Assembly (NCBI GenBank): GCA_031283025.1
Contig: JAITCP010000052.1
Span: forward strand, 1 to 12,530
Length of the DNA: 12,530 nt
Origin: Spirochaetaceae bacterium
GTDB lineage: Bacteria; Spirochaetota; Spirochaetia; Treponematales; Breznakiellaceae
Reading direction: 5' to 3'
Part shown: piece after piece, positions 6,191 through 12,530 of the stretch
Numbering within the stretch: the stretch's first letter is position 1
How the letters are laid out: each line of letters starts with the position of its first letter
Position numbers and translations under genes: made by a program
Notes under the pieces: generated by a model
Told to the model about the DNA's origin: nothing
The model's input: only the letters and a program-made list of their open reading frames with translations
Database searches by the model: none

Positions 6191-7153
6191 ATGAGATACC
6201 TAATTCCCGGCGATTATATGGCCGATCCTGCCGCTCATGTATTTAACGGAAAACTGTACATTTACCCCTCGCACGACCGGGAAAGCGGCGTATCGGAAAA
6301 CGACAACGGCGACCATTTTAACATGAAAGATTATCATGTGTTTTCTATGGACGATATTGAAGGGCCGGTTACCGATCACGGCATCGTTCTTGACGTTAAA
6401 GACATCCCTTGGGCGGGCCGCCAGTTGTGGGATAGCGACGTTGCCTGTAAAAACGGGAAATACTATATGTATTTCCCGCTTAAGGATAAAACCGATATTT
6501 TCCGCATTGGCGTGGCGGTAAGCGACAGGCCGGAAGGGCCTTTTCTCCCCCAGGATAATCCAATCAAGGGGAGTTACAGCATAGACCCGGCCGTTTTTGA
6601 AGAGGGCGGCAAATACTATATGTATTTTGGCGGATTATGGGGCGGGCAATTACAGCGTTACCGCAATAATAAAGCGCTGGAATCCGCTGTTCTTCCCCAG
6701 GGCGGTGAACCGGCGCTTTGCGCCAGAATCGCCAGGCTGAGCGATGATATGCTGGAATTTGCGGAAGAACCCCGCGATGTGGTACTGCTGGATGAAAACG
6801 GCAAAGCCCTTACCGCGGGAGATTCCAAACGCCGCTTTTTTGAAGCATCGTGGATACACAAATACAACGGTAAATACTATTTTTCTTATTCCACCGGAGA
6901 CACCCACCTCTTATGTTATGCAACCGGGGATAATCCCTACGGGCCGTTTATCTATCAGGGCGTTATTCTGACTCCGGTTGTGGGCTGGACAACTCATCAT
7001 GCCATTGTTGAATTCAAGGGCAAATGGTATTTGTTCCATCACGATTCTGTTCCTTCAGGCGGTAAAACATGGCTGCGCAGCCTGAAAGTTACTGAGCTTG
7101 TGTATGATGACCTTGGCGCAATCAAAACAATAGATGGAGGCGGGGATCGCTAG
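6191..7153 (+). CDS. Glycoside hydrolase family 43 protein, cytoplasmic
   Basis: A 320-aa single-domain five-bladed propeller enzyme. The GH43 triad can be placed: catalytic base D12 in YMADPAAHVFNGKLYIYPSHD, pKa-tuning D132 in SIDPAVF, and general acid E218 in FFEASWIHKYNGKYYFSYS. The repeated K.YYMYF blade strands and the late HH pair (269-270) also fit. There is no signal peptide, so it acts inside the cell, presumably on imported arabino- or xylo-oligosaccharides; the exact sugar cannot be told from sequence. The length is that of a bare catalytic domain without a carbohydrate-binding module. The gene lies between the XRE regulator and the TPR gene (21-base gap) and has no transporter genes beside it. 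The start is the first ATG and leaves the conserved DP near the N-terminus, as usual in this family. Confidence 0.92.
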   Translation: MRYLIPGDYMADPAAHVFNGKLYIYPSHDRESGVSENDNGDHFNMKDYHVFSMDDIEGPVTDHGIVLDVKDIPWAGRQLWDSDVACKNGKYYMYFPLKDKTDIFRIGVAVSDRPEGPFLPQDNPIKGSYSIDPAVFEEGGKYYMYFGGLWGGQLQRYRNNKALESAVLPQGGEPALCARIARLSDDMLEFAEEPRDVVLLDENGKALTAGDSKRRFFEASWIHKYNGKYYFSYSTGDTHLLCYATGDNPYGPFIYQGVILTPVVGWTTHHAIVEFKGKWYLFHHDSVPSGGKTWLRSLKVTELVYDDLGAIKTIDGGGDR

Positions 7154-7174
7154 AAACCCGGTAATGGAAAAAGT

Positions 7175-8527
7175 ATGGGCACTTTAATCACCATTATAGT
7201 CCTTGTCGTAGGAATAGGTTTCCTTGTCTTTTTTATCGTCAACTCCACGGTTGTACCCAAACGGGTGGACCAGATTGCCGGGTTTTTACAGCGGGGAAAA
7301 ACCCAGGTAGTAATCAAGGCCGCCAAGGCTATGCTTGCCAAGGACCCAAAAAATGCAGATGTCCGTTATTTTCTGGGCAAAGCCTATTTACTGGAAAAAA
7401 AGGAAGATTTAGCCTTTACGGAACTAAAGGCGCTCAGCCAGTCCGGCGCTGTAGGTGATTATATTCCGGAGGAGAATTTCCGCCAGGAAGTCGGCCAGCT
7501 TTATATCAAAAACCGGCAGGTAGGAGAAGCCCTAAAGGAATATATCCTTCTTATCAAAAAATGTCCCGGTAAGGCAGAATATTACTACTGGGCAGGCAAA
7601 CTTTTTCTTGAACGGAACCAGGTAGACATGGCCCAGAATTATCTCCGCAAGGCGGCGGAACTGGCGCCGCGGGACGCAAAGGTTCAGTTTGAACTGGGGG
7701 TAATGCTTTACAAAAGCAAGAACATTGTAGAAGCCAAAGATGCCCTGGAACGATCCCTAAAATACCAGGCGGACAATGCTCAGGCCTATTTTTATTTGGG
7801 AAAGATTCAAAAAGACGCCAAGGATTATCCGGGCGCCATAGCAACCCTGGAAAAGGCCGCCCGCGATCCTGCATACCGCCTTAGAGCATTGGTGGAACGG
7901 GGCGGATGCTACATGACATTGAATGCGATAGACAAGGCAATTCCCGATCTGGAACGGGCGGTAAAATCAATTACAGAGGAAAACGCTCAGGAAAGCATTT
8001 TCGCCCGGTACTTTCTGGCCATGTGCTATGAAAAAAACCGCGATATGTTAAAGGCCGTTGAACAATGGGATAAAATCCATACGCATAAGCCAGGATTCAA
8101 AGATGTAGAAACAAAGCTAAATCAGTACCAGGATTTGCAGAATGACGATGCCATTAAGGATTTTTTGAGCGCCGGTAATCAGGAATTCATGGAACTCTGT
8201 AAAAACGTGGTTGGTTCTGTTCTGGGCATGACGGTTAAATCCGCTCAGGCCGTTCAGGACGGGGTAGAGTTGATCGCCACAGAAGATCCAAATACCCGCA
8301 AGCCTCCCTGGCTTGTCCGTATTTACCGCTCCCCCAACATGGTAGAAGACAGTAAAGTCCGTTCCATTCTGGACGATGCAAAACGGCAGAATATGGGCAG
8401 GGCAATGTTAATGACCAGCGCCGGTTTTACCCGGCCCGCCCTGGACTATGCCGAATCCCGTCCGGTGGAATTGTTCGGCAAAGATAAGCTCCAGAGCTTG
8501 TTAAAGAAAGCCATTTCTTCCAAATGA
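7175..8527 (+). CDS. Membrane-anchored TPR protein with degenerate Mrr-like C-terminal domain
   Basis: A 450-aa protein. Residues 3-23 are a single hydrophobic segment (an uncleaved anchor, the bulk probably cytoplasmic). From about 35 to 320 there are tandem tetratricopeptide repeats (e.g. AEYYYWAGKLFLERNQVDMAQNYLRKAAELAP, AQAYFYLGKIQKDAKDYPGAIATLEKAA), a protein-binding scaffold. Residues about 335-448 resemble the Mrr/restriction-endonuclease-like fold: QEFMELCKNVVGSVLG, DGVELIA (D362), WLVRIYR, then MLMTSAGFTRPALDYAESRPVELFGKDKLQSLL. The usual QxK of the active site is replaced by residues around RIY (382-384), so it is probably not a nuclease. The stop shares bases with the next gene's ATG (ATGA), implying coupling to the phosphoesterase. 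TPR and anchor calls are firm; the Mrr-like call is by pattern. Confidence 0.88.
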   Translation: MGTLITIIVLVVGIGFLVFFIVNSTVVPKRVDQIAGFLQRGKTQVVIKAAKAMLAKDPKNADVRYFLGKAYLLEKKEDLAFTELKALSQSGAVGDYIPEENFRQEVGQLYIKNRQVGEALKEYILLIKKCPGKAEYYYWAGKLFLERNQVDMAQNYLRKAAELAPRDAKVQFELGVMLYKSKNIVEAKDALERSLKYQADNAQAYFYLGKIQKDAKDYPGAIATLEKAARDPAYRLRALVERGGCYMTLNAIDKAIPDLERAVKSITEENAQESIFARYFLAMCYEKNRDMLKAVEQWDKIHTHKPGFKDVETKLNQYQDLQNDDAIKDFLSAGNQEFMELCKNVVGSVLGMTVKSAQAVQDGVELIATEDPNTRKPPWLVRIYRSPNMVEDSKVRSILDDAKRQNMGRAMLMTSAGFTRPALDYAESRPVELFGKDKLQSLLKKAISSK

Positions 8528-9183
8528 AGATACTCTGCATCGCGGATCAAATCGATCCGCTGGTGTATACAACTTCCATCAGGACGCGCTACCATGACGT
8601 TGACATGGTTCTTGCAGCCGGAGACTTGCCGCTGGATTATCTGGATTTTGTAGTTTCCAGCCTTAACTGCCCCCTTCTCTTTGTGTACGGCAATCATCAT
8701 CTGGAAAAATACGAAACGTACCGGAAGGGCATATATCCTGCTGACGATTTTTATTCAGGAGCCGGAGGGCTTACCCATGTAGGCTCGCTGGTACGCAGGG
8801 AAAAGGGAATTATCATTGCGGGCCTGGGGGGATCAATGCAGTACAACCGGGGGCCTAATCAGTATACAGAATGGCAGATGCGGATGGAAATCTGGAAACT
8901 TTTTCCCCGCCTGCTCTTTAACCGGATTTTCCGGGGACGCTGGGTGGACATACTCCTTACCCATGCAGCCCCCTGGGGAATTCACGACAAGAAAGACATT
9001 TGCCACCGGGGCTTTAAGTGCTTTCTCTGGTTTATGCGCGTTTTTAAGCCGCGTTACCTTATTCACGGGCATATTCATTTGTACGATCTTTCGGAGCTGC
9101 GAACTACCCTGTACGGCGCAACTCTGGTGATCAATGCTTACAGCCAATACCTGCTTAATACGGAATTTTTATGGAACAGATGA
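8524..9183 (+). CDS. Calcineurin-like metallophosphoesterase
   Basis: A 219-aa protein with the order of metallophosphoesterase motifs: D8 in IADQIDP, GD at 33-34 (AAGDLP), GNHH at 56-59, H147 in LTHAAPWG and GHIH at 182-185. The usual first motif DxH is changed to D-Q-I-D, so one metal ligand differs; several bacterial subfamilies of this fold tolerate that. No signal peptide or membrane span is present. It is expected to hydrolyse phosphomonoesters or phosphodiesters (nucleotides, nucleic acid ends or a phosphoprotein), substrate unknown. Its ATG overlaps the TPR gene's stop by four bases and its own end overlaps the ParB-like gene, so the three are translated as a coupled set, suggesting a common task. 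Confidence 0.88.
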   Translation: MKILCIADQIDPLVYTTSIRTRYHDVDMVLAAGDLPLDYLDFVVSSLNCPLLFVYGNHHLEKYETYRKGIYPADDFYSGAGGLTHVGSLVRREKGIIIAGLGGSMQYNRGPNQYTEWQMRMEIWKLFPRLLFNRIFRGRWVDILLTHAAPWGIHDKKDICHRGFKCFLWFMRVFKPRYLIHGHIHLYDLSELRTTLYGATLVINAYSQYLLNTEFLWNR

Positions 9184-10097
9184 TAGATCAAATAAAACGC
9201 CAGGCGGCGGAAGATTTTTCCAAGGCCAGAACAAAAGAGATTTTCACCCAGATCATGCACTTTATGGATCCGCAGAAAAACAAACTGCTTTCCCTGAATG
9301 ATGTAAAGGAAATCCTGAAACCCAAGAGCGAAAGTTACAAGGGTATGGACACCGTACCAATCAGCCTTATCGTTGGGAGTGAAGGCCGCTACCAGGACTT
9401 TAACAAATATTTTCTTCCCAGATCGGAACACCTCCGTTCCCGCTGGGAACGGGTGGATCAGGCAAGGCTCAGCGACATCACCCTGCCCCCCATACACCTT
9501 TACGAGATAGGGGGAGTTTACTTTGTCCGGGACGGCAATCACCGGGTGTCTGTGGCAAAGGCACAGGGCGTGGAAATGGTAGACGCGGAAGTGATAAGCC
9601 TTTCAACGGAACTGCGTTTAATGCCGGGCATGACCATAGCCGAATTAAGGCAAGCCCTGCTGGATTATGAAAGAAACCTTTTTTACGAAAAGACCGGCTT
9701 TGGAGAATTAACAGGCTGTGAAGACCTTAATTTTACCAACCCCGGACGTTATGATGTTATCTACAACCACATTCAGGTTCACAAATACTACCTGAATCAG
9801 CCGCAGGAAGAAGAAGTTTCCTTTGATGAAGCGGTTGTATCATGGTACGCCAAGGTTTATGCCCCCATTGTCAGCATTATCACAGAACAAAAACTCTGTT
9901 CACTGTTTCCGGAACGAACCGCCGCCGATCTGTATGTGTGGATCGTTAAGCATTGGGACGAACTTAAAAAAAAGTACGGCATCAACTACGCGCTGCAGGA
10001 TGCGGTTCACGATTTCAGTTTCCGCTACGGAAATCCCCGGCTTACTCCGCTTGACTTGATCAAATCCTTCTTCTCCGGTATTCTGAGGAAACGCTGA
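9171..10097 (+). CDS. ParB/sulfiredoxin-fold domain protein of unknown function
   Basis: A 308-aa soluble protein. The recognisable core is LPPIHLYEIGGVYFVRDGNHRVSVAKAQGVEMVDAEVISL (about 105-144). The DGNHR motif is that of ParB/Srx-type nucleotide-binding folds, where it contacts a phosphate-bearing ligand. The N-terminal part (1-100) carries charged helices and GSEGRYQDF; the C-terminal half (150-308) is helical, with no HTH that I can see, so it is not a classical partition ParB. Two starts are possible: ATG 9171 (13-base overlap with the phosphoesterase) and ATG 9180, which forms an ATGA overlap like the preceding junction and may be the true one. Translational coupling points to shared function with the phosphoesterase and TPR protein. 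The gene ends inside a 14-bp perfect hairpin. Confidence 0.8.
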   Translation: MEQMIDQIKRQAAEDFSKARTKEIFTQIMHFMDPQKNKLLSLNDVKEILKPKSESYKGMDTVPISLIVGSEGRYQDFNKYFLPRSEHLRSRWERVDQARLSDITLPPIHLYEIGGVYFVRDGNHRVSVAKAQGVEMVDAEVISLSTELRLMPGMTIAELRQALLDYERNLFYEKTGFGELTGCEDLNFTNPGRYDVIYNHIQVHKYYLNQPQEEEVSFDEAVVSWYAKVYAPIVSIITEQKLCSLFPERTAADLYVWIVKHWDELKKKYGINYALQDAVHDFSFRYGNPRLTPLDLIKSFFSGILRKR

Positions 10098-10123
10098 TTA
10101 ACTTGTCGCTAATCAGCGTTTCC
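10087..10123. terminator. 14-bp perfect stem-loop over the stop codon of the ParB-like gene
   Basis: GGAAACGCTGATTA (10087-10100) pairs perfectly with its reverse complement (10110-10123) around a 9-base loop. The TGA stop of the ParB-like gene (10095-10097) is inside the left arm. No T-tract follows, so it is not a textbook intrinsic terminator; it may slow polymerase, protect the 3' end of the upstream message or damp read-through to pdxY. Confidence 0.5.
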
Positions 10124-10142
10124 ATAGGTAAACGAGGATAAT

Positions 10143-11012
10143 ATGCCGGTTCTTTCAATACAATCTCATGTTGTTTACGGTCATGCGGGGAACAGCGCTG
10201 CGGTGTTTCCCCTTCAGCGCCTGGGCCATGAAGTCTGGGCAATCAACACGGTGGAATTTTCCAACCACACCGGATACAAGGCATGGCGGGGAGAAGCCTT
10301 AAGCCCCGCTCTGGTAGAAAGTCTTGTTCTGGGCCTGGAGGAGCGGGATGTGCTTAAACACTGCAATGCCGTTCTTTCCGGCTATCTGGGTGATCCCGCC
10401 TCGGGCCGGGCGATCATCTCTGCGGTAAAAAAAATCCGTTCCCATGCGCCCGGCGCCCTCTACTGCTGTGATCCGGTCATGGGCGACGTTGGCCGGGGGT
10501 TTTATGTAAAGCCGGAAATTCCCGATGTTTTTAAGAACGAAGTAATCCCTCTGGCTGATATTGTAACCCCCAATCAGTTTGAATTGAACGCGCTGACGGG
10601 GATGAATGCGGAAACCCTGGAAGATGTGCTGGAAGGGGTTAAACGCCTCCATGCTGCGGGCCCCCGAATCATCCTTGTTACCAGCCTGAAAACGAAAGAG
10701 ATGGAAGTCTCGGATTCACCGGAAATTGGTATGCTTGTTTCCGACGGAAAGAACGCGTACCGGATCAGCACACCGGAATTGTACTTTGAAAACAGTACTT
10801 CCATGGCGGGTTCCGGCGATTTAACTACATCGGTATTTCTTTCCGGGTATCTTGAAACCGGAGACATACAACGAGCCCTGGAATTAACCGCCGCTTCCGT
10901 ATACGGGATCATGGAAGCAACCCACCGGGAAAAAAGCCGGGAACTGCTGATCATCGCCGCTCAGGACGAACTCAAAACATCAACCTTCAGCTTCCGGGCG
11001 GTAAAGGTATAA
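10143..11012 (+). CDS. pdxY: Pyridoxal/pyridoxamine kinase, PdxY type
   Basis: A 289-aa ribokinase-superfamily kinase that phosphorylates pyridoxal (and relatives) with ATP to give pyridoxal 5'-phosphate in the vitamin B6 salvage path, in the cytoplasm. Visible marks: N-terminal LSIQSHVVYGHAGNSAAVFPLQRLGHEVWAINTV, CDPVMGD (109-115), TPNQFELNALTG (142-153) and the anion-hole/catalytic motif MAGSGDLTTS with D226. The length is normal for PdxY/PdxK. The ATG is preceded by GAGG five bases upstream. The ribosome binding site lies just after the large hairpin ending the ParB-like gene. It is in the same frame as the next ORF, separated by one TAA. PdxK is the alternative name; the SxxSxVxxGxVGN-like N-terminus without a thiamine-pathway neighbour favours PdxY. 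Confidence 0.93.
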   Translation: MPVLSIQSHVVYGHAGNSAAVFPLQRLGHEVWAINTVEFSNHTGYKAWRGEALSPALVESLVLGLEERDVLKHCNAVLSGYLGDPASGRAIISAVKKIRSHAPGALYCCDPVMGDVGRGFYVKPEIPDVFKNEVIPLADIVTPNQFELNALTGMNAETLEDVLEGVKRLHAAGPRIILVTSLKTKEMEVSDSPEIGMLVSDGKNAYRISTPELYFENSTSMAGSGDLTTSVFLSGYLETGDIQRALELTAASVYGIMEATHREKSRELLIIAAQDELKTSTFSFRAVKV

Positions 11013-11018
11013 GTTACT

Positions 11019-11942
11019 TTGTTAGAGGATGATCTATTTCTTAAAGCGCCCTATAACTGTTTTAGGGAATTTATCTCGCCGGAGGCAGACCGTTTTGCCC
11101 TGCTCTGTTCCGTTTTGGATCAATGTTCCCTTCCCCGGCAGGTACTGGAAATTGCGGGCAAGCTTCACATTGCAGCAGGTCCGGAAAAAGGCTTTAACGC
11201 CTGCGGCCTGATCTTTACCGCCCATTATGACAGAACCTCCGACAGTTCCGGCGCAAACGACAACGGAGCGGCAGTTTTCCAGTTGATAGAAACAGCGCTG
11301 CGTATATACGCGCCGCCGCAGACGATGGTAATGTCGCCTGTGGCGGTGCAAACAACGGCACCTCCCCGCCGCCCGGTACTGTTTATCTTTACCGACGGCG
11401 AGGAACTTTCAAAGGGAGAAAGCCTCCGCCGACAGGGCGCATATAGCCTGGGACTGCACCTGAAACAAAATGGCATGGGGAACAGCCGCATCTTTACCTT
11501 TGACGCATGCGGCGCCGGAGACACCCTGATCATCTCCACTGCGGCGGATCAACTTTTAAAAAACGAAACCGGTCCCGGAGCGGATGCAATGCGCCGGAAA
11601 GTACAGGTACTCCGGCAGACGGCTTTGGAAGCGGCCCGGAAAGCCCGCTTGGAAAACGTGCTGCTCCTTCCTACTCCCTTTTCCGAAGATGCGGGCTTTC
11701 TTCTGGCCGGCATGACTGCCCAGACAATCACGGTACTGCCCCAAAACGAAGCGGCGGTCTGCTCCTCCCTGGTACGGAACGGAAAAGCGGCGGCCCTGCT
11801 TTCAAACGCCGTTAATGTAGACCGCCGCCTTATCCCCGAAACATGGAAAAGCCTCAACGGCCCCGGAGACAGCCCCCTAAGACTGACCCCGGAACACTGG
11901 AAAAAAGTCTCCGCCTTTGCTAATGCGCTGGCAATGCTGTAA
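11019..11942 (+). CDS. M28-like (aminopeptidase-type) zinc peptidase homologue
   Basis: A 307-aa protein without a signal peptide. The metallopeptidase core is visible: TAHYD (H69), GANDNGAAVFQLIETA (D81), FTDGEELSKGESLRRQGAY (E128/E129), and FTFDACGAGD (D162). These are in the order and spacing of M28 family zinc ligands and the catalytic Glu. The fifth ligand, normally His in an S-D-H context, would fall at TPFSEDAGF, where Asp224 stands, so metal binding may be altered or the enzyme inactive. The only in-frame start is a TTG at 11019, seven bases after the pdxY stop and in the same frame, with at best a weak AAAGG upstream, so translation probably depends on reinitiation from pdxY. The substrate is unknown; a cytoplasmic aminopeptidase-like role is the default guess. 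Confidence 0.8.
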   Translation: MLEDDLFLKAPYNCFREFISPEADRFALLCSVLDQCSLPRQVLEIAGKLHIAAGPEKGFNACGLIFTAHYDRTSDSSGANDNGAAVFQLIETALRIYAPPQTMVMSPVAVQTTAPPRRPVLFIFTDGEELSKGESLRRQGAYSLGLHLKQNGMGNSRIFTFDACGAGDTLIISTAADQLLKNETGPGADAMRRKVQVLRQTALEAARKARLENVLLLPTPFSEDAGFLLAGMTAQTITVLPQNEAAVCSSLVRNGKAAALLSNAVNVDRRLIPETWKSLNGPGDSPLRLTPEHWKKVSAFANALAML

Positions 11943-11990
11943 ATATTCTTAGTCAAGATATTTTATGGTGATTTGCCGTAAGGAATGGGA

Positions 11991-12019
11991 ATCTCTAAAA
12001 ACTGAAGTTTTTAGAGATT
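11991..12019. terminator. AT-rich stem-loop between convergent genes
   Basis: AATCTCTAAAA (11991-12001) and TTTTAGAGATT (12009-12019) form an 11-bp stem around a 7-base loop. It lies about 50 bases past the peptidase stop and 35 bases past the minus-strand stop, the right place for a shared bidirectional terminator. There is no strong T-run on either side, so the call is by position and structure. Confidence 0.5.
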
Positions 12020-12054
12020 TACCGCCGAATGTTCTATAGTTACGGAAATATCGT

Positions 12055-12530
12055 TTACCTGTTCAGTCTTTGTATGGTTTCCAAATCCAGACCGGTGATG
12101 TCATGGATCATCTCAACAGACAAACCCTTTCCAATGGCTTTTTGCGCAATGCCAAACGCTTCCTCGGATCTCCCTTTCTCCAAACCTTTTTCCATGCCTT
12201 CCTCATAACGTACCGCCAAGGCATCGTCCCAATTCCATTCCGTCATTAACATATTCACCACCTCCGACGCGTTCTGCTCAAAGAACTCTTTCAATATATC
12301 TTGTTCGCAGCAATATCTGATCGCTCTCTTCATCGCCGTTTCCAGATTCCCATGTTCAGCTTTGTATTCCCTCACCTTTGCTACGAAAACGCTGTACCCA
12401 GCAAGCTCTTTACATCTATGCACTTTTGCATCGTTGCGGCCTTCGTTGATGTTCACCACTCTTACTTCAAGTTCCAGTGCAGTCTTTTCCACCAGCCCCG
12501 GAATGTCAAACCTCTCAAACAAATCTGACA
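12055..12530 (-). CDS. Rpn / PD-(D/E)XK transposase-like family protein, C-terminal part (cut by window edge)
   Basis: The frame is open to the right edge (a TTG at 12522 is not a real start), so the N-terminal nuclease core lies outside. What remains is the characteristic C-terminal half: VRVVNINEGRN, CKELAGYSVFVAKVREYK, AMKRAIRYCCEQDILKEFFEQNASEVVNMLMTEWNWDDALAVRYEEGMEKGLEKGRSEE and a final helical segment ending LDLETIQRLNR. The tract with YEEGMEKGLEKG is a hallmark of Rpn-like / PD-(D/E)XK nuclease family transposase proteins, which are often multicopy in gut spirochaetes and Firmicutes. Relatives act in recombination or DNA cleavage, but the active-site residues cannot be judged here. 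It converges on the peptidase gene across a stem-loop. Confidence 0.85.
   Translation of the reverse strand, partial: SDLFERFDIPGLVEKTALELEVRVVNINEGRNDAKVHRCKELAGYSVFVAKVREYKAEHGNLETAMKRAIRYCCEQDILKEFFEQNASEVVNMLMTEWNWDDALAVRYEEGMEKGLEKGRSEEAFGIAQKAIGKGLSVEMIHDITGLDLETIQRLNR

Noticed and set aside
1..12530. CRISPR array, tRNA or rRNA genes
   Set aside because: No regularly spaced repeats and no cloverleaf or rRNA-like stretches were seen on either strand.

Overview
The window looks like a spirochaete chromosome, most plausibly a gut or termite-associated Treponema. This rests on roughly balanced GC, a membrane-anchored TPR protein in an overlapping gene chain, a porin-like outer-membrane barrel remnant, a cytoplasmic GH43 glycosidase, a Rpn/PD-(D/E)XK-type gene at one edge and traces of insertion sequences. 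The assignment is an inference from gene style; there is no rRNA or other marker gene here.

Left part (1-3400). A 5'-truncated hybrid sensor histidine kinase (PAS end, HisKA, HATPase, receiver, HPt) reads rightwards. After a gene-poor gap, a lipoprotein of the endonuclease/exonuclease/phosphatase (EEP) fold reads leftwards.

Middle part (3400-5780). This is a decayed accessory region. It holds a C-terminal scrap of an IS5-type transposase, several short inverted and direct repeats, a two-gene uncharacterised cassette on the plus strand (about 200 and 124 aa), and on the minus strand a broken outer-membrane barrel gene preceded by a small ORF. A well-formed Shine-Dalgarno/ATGA overlap marks the lost barrel start, but the barrel reading frame is now shifted. 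A long inverted repeat built of GGGAGTA/GGGAATG heptamers closes this part.

Right part (5785-11942). Seven genes lie on the plus strand with short gaps or overlaps: an XRE-type regulator, a GH43 glycosidase, a TPR protein with a degenerate Mrr-like C-terminus, a calcineurin-like metallophosphoesterase, a ParB/sulfiredoxin-like protein, pyridoxal kinase (PdxY-like) and an M28-like zinc peptidase. The TPR, phosphoesterase and ParB-like genes overlap by a few bases at each junction, so they are very likely translationally coupled. All three have folds linked to nucleic acid or phosphodiester chemistry, but the TPR protein's nuclease-like domain lacks the usual catalytic residues. The regulator is preceded by an AT-rich perfect inverted repeat that could be its operator.

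Right edge (11943-12530). An AT-rich stem-loop lies between convergent genes. The last gene, on the minus strand and cut by the window edge, matches the C-terminal half of the Rpn / PD-(D/E)XK transposase-like family that is often present in many copies in such genomes.

The best candidates for something undescribed are the TPR/Mrr-like, phosphoesterase and ParB-like trio and the two-gene cassette beside the IS scrap. Neither can be assigned a function from sequence alone.
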